Shown here piece after piece: positions 7,967-16,855 of a stretch of 20,617 nt of DNA; positions within the stretch are counted from its first letter, which is position 1; each line of letters begins with the position of its first letter. The DNA is from an uncultured Rubrobacteraceae bacterium (GTDB lineage Bacteria > Actinomycetota > Rubrobacteria > Rubrobacterales > Rubrobacteraceae), in contig CADCUW010000004.1 of the NCBI GenBank assembly GCA_902805985.1, forward strand, positions 1 to 20,617, read 5' to 3'. The notes below the pieces were generated by a model, which saw only the letters and a list, made by a program, of their open reading frames with translations, was not told the DNA's origin and did no database searches. The translations under genes and the position numbers were made by a program.

Positions 7967-9139
7967 GTGAGGGGGGGCGCGAGGGTTCGGGACGCGGTCC
8001 TCTATACGGCCGCGTTCTGGATCTTTGTGGCGGCGTTGTGGATGGACGTGCGGTACCTGGGTGGGGCTCTGGGCAGGATCTCGACGGACTCCATGAGGGT
8101 CCACGTGGACTTCGACTCTTTCTGGCGCTCGGCGAGGGCCCTGCTGGAGGGTGGGGACATCTACGACGCGGGGGCGCGGCTCGTCAACCTGAACCCGCCG
8201 GTGTGGACCGTGCTCATCTCGCCGCTCGGGCTCATGGAGGCCATAGACGCGTACCGGCTCTTCGTGCTGCTCTGCGTGCTGGTCGTCCTCGGGTACCTCG
8301 CCTGGACGGCGGAGGAGCTGGGGCTGCGGCCGGTGTGGGCGGTCGTGGGGGCGGGGTTGCTGCTCCTGTCCTCGCCGCTGCTGGCGACGCTGGCGCTCGG
8401 GCAGGTGTACCCGGTGTTGGCTATGGGGTTGGTGGCGGCCTGGATCCTGGACCGCGCGGAGAGCCGGCGGCTCTCCGGGGCCGCCCTGGGCCTCGTGGTC
8501 GCCCTGAAACCGTCGCTGGCGCCGGTCCTCCTCTGGCCGCTCGTGCGGCGGCGCTGGGACGCCTTCGCGGCGGCGTGCGTCTCTGGCCTCGCGGCGACGT
8601 TCGTCGGGCTCGTCGTGGCGGGGCCTGCGGCCACCTGGCGCTACATCGGGGTGCTGAACGAGGGATCGGCGAACGCCTACTGGGACAACGCCTCGATTCC
8701 CGCGGCGATGGCCCGATTCTTTACGGAGCATCCCTACGGGCAGAACGCGGCGACGCTGCCCTGGATGGTCTACGTGGGCTACGCGATCGGGATCTCGGCC
8801 GTCCTCCTCACCGCCGCGAGGATACGGGGCGGGGGGGAGGCCGGGCTGTGGGCGCTCGTGGCGGCCTCCCTGCTCGCCTCGCCCATCGCCTGGCACAACT
8901 ATCTGGTCCTTCTAGCACCCGGGATCCTGCTCCTGCTGGCGCGGGGCCGCATCGCGCCGGCGCTGTTCCTGCTCGCCCTGCAGGCCATCCCGGCGCAGTG
9001 GCCGCTGCTCTGGAACGAGCAGGGCACCGTCGGCGCCACGTTCGCGCTCACGCTCTACCTCTACGTGCTGCTGGCGCACTGGGTCCTGCTCCTGCTCGCC
9101 GTGGGACCGGAGCCGCCGGAACCCGCGAAGGCGGGGTAA
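7967..9139 (+). CDS. GT87-family (DUF2029) polyprenyl-phosphate-dependent membrane glycosyltransferase
   Basis: A 390-residue polytopic membrane protein with about ten hydrophobic helices. After the first helix (about 9-25) a loop carries VDFDSFWRSARALLEGGDIYD (Asp48, Asp50), the acidic motif expected of GT-C mannosyltransferases of family GT87, followed by LNPPVWTVLISPLG. LVVALKPSLAPVLLWPL (Lys181) is a second family-like motif. Such enzymes use a lipid-linked sugar to build cell-envelope glycans on the outer face of the membrane. The open frame extends back through the tRNA, so the start must be internal: GTG 7967 is the last start before the first helix, although its ribosome site is weak. 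It appears monocistronic. Exact substrate unknown. Confidence 0.8.
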   Translation: MRGGARVRDAVLYTAAFWIFVAALWMDVRYLGGALGRISTDSMRVHVDFDSFWRSARALLEGGDIYDAGARLVNLNPPVWTVLISPLGLMEAIDAYRLFVLLCVLVVLGYLAWTAEELGLRPVWAVVGAGLLLLSSPLLATLALGQVYPVLAMGLVAAWILDRAESRRLSGAALGLVVALKPSLAPVLLWPLVRRRWDAFAAACVSGLAATFVGLVVAGPAATWRYIGVLNEGSANAYWDNASIPAAMARFFTEHPYGQNAATLPWMVYVGYAIGISAVLLTAARIRGGGEAGLWALVAASLLASPIAWHNYLVLLAPGILLLLARGRIAPALFLLALQAIPAQWPLLWNEQGTVGATFALTLYLYVLLAHWVLLLLAVGPEPPEPAKAG

Positions 9140-9221
9140 AGGGAGACACTTAGAGTTCGGGACTTCCGGGCATAATCCTTCTTTATAGAATCCCCTGACA
9201 CCGGAAGCGAGGCAAAGAGAC

Positions 9222-10121
9222 GTGGAGAAGACCATCGGCGAGCGCATAGTGGAGGCGATGCCTTTCCTGGACAGGGCATCCGACGTCATCCAACCGAAGG
9301 TGCGAAACATCGTGGACGCGGGCGGGACGACGGCGCGCAACGTGCTCGACGGCGTCTGGATGGAGGTGCCGCTCCACCCGGTGCTCACGGATGTGCCGAT
9401 AGGCTCGTGGACGGCGGCGCTCGTCTTCGACGGGCTCGACATCGTGAGCGGCAGGCCCGCCATGCGCAACGCGGCCGACGCCTCGCTCGCGGTCGGTGTC
9501 GCCGGGGGCTTCGTCGCAGCGGCCGTAGGGTTCTCCGACTGGCGCTACCTCTCCGGGGGGTCCCGCAGGATGGGCATGGCCCACGCCGTCTCGAACGTCG
9601 TCGGGCTGACCCTCAGCACCGCCTCGCTGCTGCTGCGCGCCACCGGCCACCGCAACGCGGGCAGGGTCGCCTTCCTCACCGGCTACTCCCTCAACGGGAT
9701 AGGCGCCCACCTGGGCGGCGAGCTCTCCTACAAGTACGGCCTGCGCGTCAACCGCAACGCCTTCGAAGAGACCGGCCCCGACGACTACGTCCCCGTCCTG
9801 GACGAGGCCGAGCTCTCAGGAGACGAGATGCGCCGCATCGAGGTCGACGGCGCAGGCGTGCTTCTCAGCCGGTCCGAAAAAGACGGCCGGGTCTGCGCCA
9901 TAGCCGCAACCTGCAACCACATGGGCGGCCCGCTGGAGAGGGGCGACCGCGAGGGCGACACCGTCGTCTGCCCCTGGCACAAGTCCCGCTTCGACCTGTG
10001 CAGCGGCAAGGTCGCAAGCGGTCCCGCCGTCTTCCCCCAGTCCGGCTACGAGACGAGGGTGAGGGAGGGCAGGATCGAGGTGAAGGCGGTAGAGGAGAAC
10101 ATTCAGGAGAAGGTCAGGTAG
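9222..10121 (+). CDS. DUF2231 membrane domain fused to a Rieske [2Fe-2S] domain
   Basis: This 299-residue protein joins two modules. Residues about 45-170 form a DUF2231 domain with four hydrophobic helices and the motifs PLHPVLTDVPIGSWTAALVFD and LGGELSYKYG. Residues about 190-290 form a Rieske domain whose cluster ligands are Cys231-x-His233 and Cys250-x2-His253 (ATCNHMGG and VVCPWHKSRFDL). This predicts a membrane-bound electron carrier; the partner is unknown and no quinol oxidase or oxygenase subunit is adjacent. DUF2231 proteins are thought to be redox-related membrane proteins, but that is not firm. The start is GTG 9222, with a weak purine-rich site upstream. A nested inverted repeat follows the stop. 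Confidence 0.88.
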   Translation: MEKTIGERIVEAMPFLDRASDVIQPKVRNIVDAGGTTARNVLDGVWMEVPLHPVLTDVPIGSWTAALVFDGLDIVSGRPAMRNAADASLAVGVAGGFVAAAVGFSDWRYLSGGSRRMGMAHAVSNVVGLTLSTASLLLRATGHRNAGRVAFLTGYSLNGIGAHLGGELSYKYGLRVNRNAFEETGPDDYVPVLDEAELSGDEMRRIEVDGAGVLLSRSEKDGRVCAIAATCNHMGGPLERGDREGDTVVCPWHKSRFDLCSGKVASGPAVFPQSGYETRVREGRIEVKAVEENIQEKVR

Positions 10122-10134
10122 GTTCTAGGCTCTG

Positions 10135-10264
10135 AGGTTTCAAGGCTCTCTAGGTGTTACGGAGCGGGCCGACGCGCCTCTCTTGCTCCGGTGTCGGCGG
10201 GGAGCAGTAGCGTACACGGTGGGGAGGCTCCGCGGCCCGCGGACTACCTAAAGCCTTGAAACCT
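10135..10264. repeat. Nested inverted repeat, MITE-like, between convergent genes
   Basis: The outer arms AGGTTTCAAGGCT (10135-10147) and AGCCTTGAAACCT (10252-10264) match perfectly over 13 bp, and after a small internal loop TAGGT/ACCTA extends the pairing. Inside are GCCGAC (10168-10173) with GTCGGC (10193-10198), and the palindrome TCCGCGG-C-CCGCGGA (10229-10243). The element is 130 bp, fills the spacer between the Rieske gene and the TPR gene, and ends within the TPR stop codon. It could be a small non-autonomous mobile element or a bidirectional transcription end. No T-run and no clear target duplication was seen. Confidence 0.7.
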
Positions 10265-10874
10265 ACTTCTCCAGGCTCTCCATCGCCTCTCCGGAGGCGC
10301 GGCGTAGGGCCCTGTTCGAGTCCACCTGAAACACCTTCTGCAGGTCGCCGCGGGCCCTTGCCCGCTCGCCGGTGGCGGCGAGGGCGGAGGCGCGGTTGTA
10401 GTAGGCGATGCCGAGTTCAGGGTCTAGTTTAATGGCGTGGTCGGCGGCTTCGATGGCGGTCTCGGGGTTGCCGGAGGCGTCCAGGCTGGCGGCGAGGGCC
10501 GAGTAGTAGCGGGGGAGGCGGCGGCGGCCGGTAAGGTCGTCGTAGAGGCGGGCGGCCCTCTCGTAGTCGCCGCTGCGGAAGGCGGCGCCGGCGCGGCGCT
10601 CCTCCGGGGTGACGGCGCGGGTCATGAGGGCCGTGAGAACGGCGGCGCCGCCCAGGTAGACGAGTAGGACGGGGAGGTAGTTATCCACCGTGGCGAGGTC
10701 CATGACGAAGGGGAGGCCCGCGACGAAGACGCCGGTCGAGAGGGGTGGGATCATCCGCAGGAAGAACTCCCTGTAGGCGTCCACACGAAGGAGGTCGCGG
10801 TTCTGGCGCCAGATCAGGACGGTGAAGACCGCCAGGATCACCAGAGCCCCGAGCGTCGGGTAGAGGAGTCTCAT
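10263..10874 (-). CDS. Membrane protein with TPR repeats, paralogue B
   Basis: A 203-residue protein with about three N-terminal helices (roughly 3-21, 39-58, 64-83) and a C-terminal cytoplasmic region with TPR-type repeats (about 95-195), including PELGIAYYNRASALAATGERARA. TPRs act as protein-protein docking surfaces. It starts at ATG 10874, which overlaps the TGA of the upstream paralogue (ATGA), so translation is coupled. A longer frame upstream is only the paralogue read in another frame. It matches its neighbour along the whole length (NRDL after helix 1; YYNRA in the repeat). Function unknown. Confidence 0.8.
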   Translation of the reverse strand: MRLLYPTLGALVILAVFTVLIWRQNRDLLRVDAYREFFLRMIPPLSTGVFVAGLPFVMDLATVDNYLPVLLVYLGGAAVLTALMTRAVTPEERRAGAAFRSGDYERAARLYDDLTGRRRLPRYYSALAASLDASGNPETAIEAADHAIKLDPELGIAYYNRASALAATGERARARGDLQKVFQVDSNRALRRASGEAMESLEK

Positions 10875-11473
10875 TTGAGCTCTTCGAGCAGCTTCCTGGC
10901 CGCCGAGCGGAACCGCCGCGGCATGTCCGCCTCGAGAGCCTTGTTCAGGTCCTTGACGGCCCTGGTCTTCTTGCCCATCCGGCGAAGGACGAGCGCGCGG
11001 TTGTAGTAGGCGAGGCCGTACTCGGGGTCCGCGTCTATGGCCTTCGTCGAGGCGTTGATGGACTCGTCGAAGCGCTCCGAGGCGCCCAAAGCGGCGCCGT
11101 GGAAGGCGTGGTTGCGGGCCAGCGGTCTCTCCTCGACCAGCTTCCCGTAGAGCTCGGCGGCCTGGGGGTAGTCGCCGCGGCGGAAGACGCCGTTCGCGCG
11201 GCGTTCCAGGGCTGGCACGGAGAAGATCGTCGAGGCGACGATGAGACCGCCGAACAGGATTATCCACGCCAACACCACCCAGCCCGCGGCGAAAGCCCGC
11301 ACGAAGTAGAGGCTGATCGCCATGAGCGCCAGCACGACGAACGGCAGGAACCGCCGCACGAGGTCGCCCCAGGCCTCCGCCCTGGCGAGGTCGCGGTTCG
11401 CCGAGTAGATCGTCACCCCGCTAAAGACGACGATCAAGAAGATCAAAACTACCGGTACGGCGCCGGAACCCAA
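10871..11473 (-). CDS. Membrane protein with TPR repeats, paralogue A
   Basis: A 200-residue protein with the same plan as the next gene: three hydrophobic helices (about 6-25, 41-62, 66-86), then TPR repeats (about 95-195) with the hallmark PEYGLAYYNRALVLRRMGKKTRAVKDL. The start is TTG 11473, six bases after an AGGAG. It lies nine bases after the stop of the DUF1802 gene and overlaps the next gene by 4 nt, so the three genes form one operon. The two paralogues probably arose by tandem duplication and may dimerise in the membrane. No enzyme motif is seen. Confidence 0.8.
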   Translation of the reverse strand: MGSGAVPVVLIFLIVVFSGVTIYSANRDLARAEAWGDLVRRFLPFVVLALMAISLYFVRAFAAGWVVLAWIILFGGLIVASTIFSVPALERRANGVFRRGDYPQAAELYGKLVEERPLARNHAFHGAALGASERFDESINASTKAIDADPEYGLAYYNRALVLRRMGKKTRAVKDLNKALEADMPRRFRSAARKLLEELK

Positions 11474-11482
11474 AGCAGTCTC

Positions 11483-12067
11483 CTAAGAACCTACGGGAGC
11501 CGGCTCCAGCCCCCGCAAAACCCCGAGCGCCGGCGAGACCAGATCTTCGAACTCCCCGTCTGAGAGCGCCGGACGCGCTCCCTCCACGGAGACCGAATCT
11601 TCTAACTCGATCCAGGACTTGCACCCGCCGTAGCCCTCACGGTATGGAAGCTCAATGGTCTCCGGCAGCACGTAAGTCCTCAGGATGAGCACCGTCAGCG
11701 GCTTCTTCGGACGCCACTTGAAGCGGCTCTCGGCGTACTCGTGCGTCCACATGTGATGCTCGTTCAGGGCCGCCAGATCCTCGGCCTCGGAGACCTCGAA
11801 AGCACCCTCGACCTCAGCGAACGACGAGAATCGTAGAGGACCGTCGTCCGTCAGGTCCGGGATCTCGTCCATGATCCCCCGAAACTCTGGCTTGATGAGC
11901 TTTGGCCTCTGGTGCTCGTAGCCCGGCAGCAGCAAGAAGCGCGTCTTCGGCACGGCGAAGGCCTTCTCCCTGATGCCGCCTTTCCGAACCACGAGCGCCG
12001 TGGCGCCCCGCTCCAGCGCCTCGACGGTTACGGCCCACTCCTTCAGCGTGTGGCGCAGAGAATCCAA
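11483..12067 (-). CDS. DUF1802 family protein
   Basis: A 194-residue soluble protein of unknown function. Family marks are the N-terminal LKEWAVTVEALERG, then VVRKGGIREKAF and FLLLPGYEHQRPKLIKPEF, with C-terminal GYGGCKSWIEL. The conserved RKGGI and EHQ segments suggest a nucleotide- or nucleic acid-binding role, but this is speculative. The start is TTG 12067, with a purine-rich site (GAGAGGTGG) just upstream; it begins the minus-strand operon with the two TPR membrane proteins and is divergent from fumC. A possible promoter lies at 12080-12108. Confidence 0.82.
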   Translation of the reverse strand: MDSLRHTLKEWAVTVEALERGATALVVRKGGIREKAFAVPKTRFLLLPGYEHQRPKLIKPEFRGIMDEIPDLTDDGPLRFSSFAEVEGAFEVSEAEDLAALNEHHMWTHEYAESRFKWRPKKPLTVLILRTYVLPETIELPYREGYGGCKSWIELEDSVSVEGARPALSDGEFEDLVSPALGVLRGLEPAPVGS

Positions 12068-12079
12068 AAGACCACCTCT

Positions 12080-12108
12080 CGTATAATGCGACCGGCAAAG
12101 TTACACAA
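12080..12108 (-). promoter_or_regulatory. Candidate promoter for the DUF1802-TPR operon
   Basis: On the minus strand TTGTGT (12108-12103) and TATACG (12085-12080) are 17 bp apart. The predicted first transcribed base (about 12073) would fall inside the presumed ribosome site, leaving almost no leader, so either the mRNA is nearly leaderless or the real promoter is further upstream. Confidence 0.35.
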
Positions 12109-12134
12109 GGATTATATGACGCGGGCGTTCCCGC
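12082..12134 (+). promoter_or_regulatory. Possible fumC -10 box and leader hairpin
   Basis: A consensus TATAAT occurs at 12082-12087 on the plus strand, overlapping the divergent minus-strand promoter, but without a good -35. A leader from about 12094 would contain the hairpin GCGGG-CGTT-CCCGC (12121-12134) just before the AGGAGG ribosome site at 12141-12146. Confidence 0.3.
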
Positions 12135-12152
12135 TTCGACAGGAGGCTTCAC

Positions 12153-13568
<1,416 letters not shown>

Positions 13569-13612
13569 GCATGAGACCGAGGGTGTAGGGCCCTTCCTTG
13601 CGTTCTGCTTAG

Positions 13613-13939
13613 ATGGCTAGGCTGCCGAACCCGCAGGACGCGGTCGTGGATATCCGCAAGCTCCACGACTACTGCCTGAGCCCGCACCACCCACGCGGTA
13701 GGCACAAGGCCAGGATGTTCGCGTCCGCCCTGGGCCTCACCATTGAAGACGCCGATGAACTGCGCGAGGCGCTGTTGAGGGCCGCTCTCTCCGAGGTAGC
13801 CGTGGCCGCCGACAGAGACCGGTACGGTAAAAGGTACGTGCTAGACTTCGACATGGAGACCGAAGCGGGAACCGCGGCGGTACGCAGCGCCTGGATCGTC
13901 CGTCGCGAGGAAGAGTTTCCGAGGCTGACGAGTTGCTAG
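13613..13939 (+). CDS. DUF6883 domain protein, possible toxin-like partner
   Basis: A 108-residue soluble protein. It begins with LPNPQDAVVDIRKLHDYCLSP, then HHPRGRHKARMFASALGLT, DRYGKRYVLDFDM and SAWIVRREEEFPRLTSC. This pattern matches DUF6883 as I remember it: small proteins also found as C-terminal domains of polymorphic toxins and phage head-associated proteins, thought to be related to BECR-type RNases. Conserved His31-Lys32, Asp and Tyr residues and the terminal WIVR...FPRL strand could form an active site; no catalytic residue is proven. It has no good ribosome site, unlike its partner 16 nt downstream (DUF4926), with which it likely forms a cassette. It could instead be a regulatory protein. 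Function is inferred. Confidence 0.75.
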   Translation: MARLPNPQDAVVDIRKLHDYCLSPHHPRGRHKARMFASALGLTIEDADELREALLRAALSEVAVAADRDRYGKRYVLDFDMETEAGTAAVRSAWIVRREEEFPRLTSC

Positions 13940-13955
13940 GTTCTTTAGGAGAGGG

Positions 13956-14174
13956 ATGATAGGCAGGGTAGACATTCTGGATGTGGTAGCCCTGACCGAG
14001 AACCTTCCCGATCGTGGCCTCTACCGGGGTCAAGTGGGTACGGTAGTAGAAGCCCTGGCTCCGGACGTCTTTGAGGTCGAGTTCTCCGATGACGAAGGAC
14101 GCGCCTACGCCTCGCTTGCTCTGAACGCGAGCCAGCTTCTTGCCCTTCGCTACGAACCGCTAAAGGCAGGCTAG
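13956..14174 (+). CDS. DUF4926 domain protein, possible antitoxin/immunity partner
   Basis: A 72-residue protein with the pattern LDVVALTENLPDRGLYRGQVGTVVEAL...FEVEFSDDEGRAYASLALNASQLLAL. This is typical of DUF4926, a small SH3-like beta-barrel often found next to small toxin-like or unknown proteins. The ATG follows AGGAGAGGG at 13947-13955, a much stronger ribosome site than that of the upstream gene. Such barrels can bind and neutralise a partner protein, which would suit an antitoxin or immunity role. It converges with typA, and no terminator is obvious in the 52-bp spacer. Confidence 0.8.
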   Translation: MIGRVDILDVVALTENLPDRGLYRGQVGTVVEALAPDVFEVEFSDDEGRAYASLALNASQLLALRYEPLKAG

Positions 14175-14226
14175 CCTTCCAGAGATAGCCGAGCTACTCG
14201 AGGAGCGCTAACGCCTGGATAGATTG

Positions 14227-16011
14227 TTATTGCTTCCGCATCCCGGGCTCGAGAACCTTCTTGCGAAGGCGGATGGACTCTGGCGTGATCTCGACGAGTT
14301 CGTCCTCGCCGATGTACTCGAGGGCGTCCTCTAGGGTCATCGGCCGGACGGGTGTCAGGTTGAGGGCGTCGTCGGCACCTGAGGAGCGGACGTTGGTGAG
14401 CTTCTTGTTCTTGCAGACGTTGACGTTGAGGTCGTTCTCGCGGCTGTAGGAGCCGACTACCATGCCGACGTAGACGTCTGTTGCAGGCTGGATAAAGAAG
14501 ACGCCGCGCTCTTGGAGCTTCCAGATGGAGTAGGCGAAGGCGCTGCCGGCCTCTATCGCCACCATGCTGCCGTTGGTGCGGGTCTTGAGGTCGCCGGCCC
14601 AGGGGGCGTAGCCGTCGAAGACGTGGCTCATTATGCCCTCGCCCTGGGTCATGGAGAGGAACTGGGTGCGGAAGCCGAAGAGGGCCCGCGCCGGTATCTT
14701 GAACTCTATCCGCGTCCGCGAGCCCTGCGGCTCCACGTCCACGAGCTGGCCCTTGCGGCCCGAGAGCGTGCCGATGATCGTCGAGGAGAACCGCTCGGGC
14801 ACGTCGAGGACGAGGTGCTCGAAAGGCTCGTGCTTTCTGCCCTCGATCTCCCGCACGATCACGCGCGGCGACCCTACCTGAACCTCGTACCCCTCGCGCC
14901 GCATGGTCTCGAGCAGGATGGAGAGGTGGAGCTCGCCGCGCCCCGAGACCTCGAACTCCTCGGGTCGCAGCTCCTCGACGCGTAAAGATACGTTTGTCTG
15001 GACCTCGCGCATCAGGCGGTCGCGGAGGTGACGGCTGGTTACGTACTTACCTTCCTTGCCAGCGAAGGGGGAGGTGTTCGGGCCGAAGGTCATGCTAACG
15101 GTCGGCTCGTCTACCGTGATGATCGGGAGTGCTTCGGGGTCCGCGAGGTCTGCAACGGTCTCGCCTATCTGCGCGTCCTCGATGCCCGAGAGCGCCACGA
15201 TGTCCCCGGCGCCCACCCTCTCGGCCTCGATGCGCTGGAGGCCGAGGTGGGTGAAGGGCTGGACGACGCGCGTCTTGGTCCGGGTGCCGTCCTTGTGGAC
15301 GAGGTTCACGAACTCGCCCTTTCGGACCTCGCCACGCTGGACGCGGCCTATAACGATGCGGCCGAGGTAGTCCGAGTAGTCCAGGTTCGTGACGAGCATC
15401 TGGAACGGTGCTTCGAGGTCGGTGCCGGGGGCCGGTATCTCCTCTAGGACGGTCTCGAAGAGCTCCTGCATGTCGTCGCGCGGGGCGTCCATGTCCTTGA
15501 AGGCGCGGCCCTCGCGGGCGACGGCGTAGAGGATGGGGAAGTCGAGCTGCTCGTCGGAGGCGCCGAGGTCCGCCATGAGGTCGAAGGTGAGGTCCACGAC
15601 CTCCTCGGGGCGGGCGTCCTGGCGGTCTATCTTGTTGATGACGACGATGGGCTTGAGGCCCAGCTCTATGGCCTTGCGCAGCACGAAGCGGGTCTGGGGC
15701 ATGGGGCCTTCCGCGGCGTCTACGAGTAGCAGGCAGCCGTCGACCATGCCGAGGACGCGCTCGACCTCGCCGCCGAAGTCCGTGTGGCCGGGGGTGTCTA
15801 CTATGTTGATCTTGACGCCTCCGTACTCGACGGCGGTGTTCTTGGCCAGGATGGTGATGCCGCGTTCCTTCTCCAGCACGTTCGAGTCCATGGCGCGCTC
15901 GGCTATCTCCTGCCCGTGCCCGAGCTCTAAAGTCTGGCGCAGCAGGGCGTCCACGAGCGTCGTCTTGCCGTGGTCGACGTGCGAGATGATGGCGATGTTG
16001 CGGTAGTCCAC
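14227..16011 (-). CDS. typA: Translational GTPase TypA/BipA
   Basis: A 594-residue ribosome-associated GTPase of the EF-G family, linked to 50S assembly at low temperature and stress. From GTG 16011: G1 HVDHGKTT (11-18), the ERGITI switch (49-54), G3 DTPGH (72-76) and G4 NKID (126-129). Beta-barrel and EF-G-like domains follow (about 200-480), and the TypA-specific C-terminal domain contains [22 protein letters not shown]. The GTG is preferred over an upstream TTG (16044) because AGGAG lies five bases before it. The gene is single and has its own spacer to the convergent DUF4926 gene. All motifs look intact. Confidence 0.96.
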   Translation of the reverse strand: MDYRNIAIISHVDHGKTTLVDALLRQTLELGHGQEIAERAMDSNVLEKERGITILAKNTAVEYGGVKINIVDTPGHTDFGGEVERVLGMVDGCLLLVDAAEGPMPQTRFVLRKAIELGLKPIVVINKIDRQDARPEEVVDLTFDLMADLGASDEQLDFPILYAVAREGRAFKDMDAPRDDMQELFETVLEEIPAPGTDLEAPFQMLVTNLDYSDYLGRIVIGRVQRGEVRKGEFVNLVHKDGTRTKTRVVQPFTHLGLQRIEAERVGAGDIVALSGIEDAQIGETVADLADPEALPIITVDEPTVSMTFGPNTSPFAGKEGKYVTSRHLRDRLMREVQTNVSLRVEELRPEEFEVSGRGELHLSILLETMRREGYEVQVGSPRVIVREIEGRKHEPFEHLVLDVPERFSSTIIGTLSGRKGQLVDVEPQGSRTRIEFKIPARALFGFRTQFLSMTQGEGIMSHVFDGYAPWAGDLKTRTNGSMVAIEAGSAFAYSIWKLQERGVFFIQPATDVYVGMVVGSYSRENDLNVNVCKNKKLTNVRSSGADDALNLTPVRPMTLEDALEYIGEDELVEITPESIRLRKKVLEPGMRKQ

Positions 16012-16076
16012 GCGTTCTCCTGACAAAGTCCTCCCGCCACACAACCCTCTGACCGTCTGCGGGGGATCCGAGCAAC

Positions 16077-16100
16077 AAAAAAGGCCGCGCGGCGCGGGCC
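16077..16100 (-). terminator. Terminator after the YdeI-family gene (minus strand)
   Basis: On the minus strand a G+C-rich hairpin, GGCC with CGCGC arms and one bulge, is followed by six T residues (plus-strand AAAAAA at 16077-16082). It lies between the end of the YdeI-family gene and the start of typA, so typA probably has its own promoter. Confidence 0.75.
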
Positions 16101-16164
16101 TCCAGACCCAGAGTCTACCGCATAAGGCGCCGACGGCTACCCGGATCTGGCCGGGGCTCCGCTC

Positions 16165-16746
16165 TCAGGGATAGGGCTTCTTGCCCTCCGCGAGCATCGC
16201 CACGTACTTGGCAATGCGCCGGGCCCTGGTCTCGGGCTTTTTGGCGTCCTGAATCCTGTGTAGGATCGCGTACCTGTTGGTGCTGTCCAGCGTCTCGAAG
16301 AACTCCCGGGCGCGGTCGTTTTTCTCAAGCGCCAGGCGCAGGTCCTCCGGCACGGTCGCGGTGCTCTGGGGCTCGTAGGCGGCCTCCCACCGCCCGTCGT
16401 CCTTTGCCCGCTCGACCTCGCGAAGCCCGGCCGGCTTCATCCTGCCAGCCTCGATGAGCTTTGCGACCTTGGCGCGGTTCACCTTCGACCACTTGCTCCT
16501 CGGCTTGCGCGGGGTGAAACGTTGCAGATAGAACCGCTCGTCGAAACCGTCTCTCTGGCTGTCGATCCAGCCGTAGCACAGCGCCGCGTCGAGGGCTTCG
16601 GCGAAGGTGACGCTCTCTATACCGGAGCCCTTCTTGGCGATCTTGAGCCACAGCCCATCGGAGACGGCGTGCCGCCCGTCGAGCCAGGTCTCCCACGCTT
16701 CGCGGGACGCGAAAGATATGATCGGCAGTTCCGGTTTGGCGGTCAC
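16165..16746 (-). CDS. YdeI/OmpD-associated (OmdA) family protein
   Basis: A 193-residue soluble protein. The first two thirds contain ISFASREAWETWLDGRH, the FAEALDAALCYGWIDSQR segment and RFTPRKPRSKWSKVNRAKVAKLIEAGRM, which are diagnostic of this family. The C-terminal region with NDRAREFFETLDSTNRYAILHRI matches the YdeI-type extension. Family members are linked to bacteriocin protection or stress adaptation, but the chemical function is unknown. I chose GTG 16746 because GGAGG (plus-strand CCTCC 16754-16758) is seven bases upstream; an upstream alternative adds nine residues. It is divergent from the DoxX-like gene across a region with a strong palindrome, and it ends at a terminator. Confidence 0.87.
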   Translation of the reverse strand: MTAKPELPIISFASREAWETWLDGRHAVSDGLWLKIAKKGSGIESVTFAEALDAALCYGWIDSQRDGFDERFYLQRFTPRKPRSKWSKVNRAKVAKLIEAGRMKPAGLREVERAKDDGRWEAAYEPQSTATVPEDLRLALEKNDRAREFFETLDSTNRYAILHRIQDAKKPETRARRIAKYVAMLAEGKKPYP

Positions 16747-16786
16747 TGGGCTTCCTCCGGGGGCCGGTGCCACGAGATAGCGTAAG

Positions 16787-16832
16787 TTTACGGGGACGCA
16801 CGCCCCGTCCCATAATCTTACCCTGAGGGTAA
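16787..16832 (+). promoter_or_regulatory. Divergent regulatory region with perfect palindrome TTACCCT-G-AGGGTAA
   Basis: TTACCCT (16818-16824) and AGGGTAA (16826-16832) are perfect arms around a central G. A promoter-like pair, TTTACG (16787-16792) and CATAAT (16811-16816) with 18 bp between, would place the start of transcription inside the palindrome, typical of a repressor site. A further inverted repeat, ACGGGG/CCCCGT, lies at 16790-16808. The binding regulator is not in this window. Confidence 0.55.
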
Positions 16833-16855
16833 CGTAGCAGAGGAACTGGAGGAAC

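Noticed and set aside
7568..8896. 442-residue minus-strand frame opposite tRNA-Ser and the GT87 gene
   Set aside because: Shadow of the plus-strand gene; its start side covers the tRNA and there is no recognisable motif.
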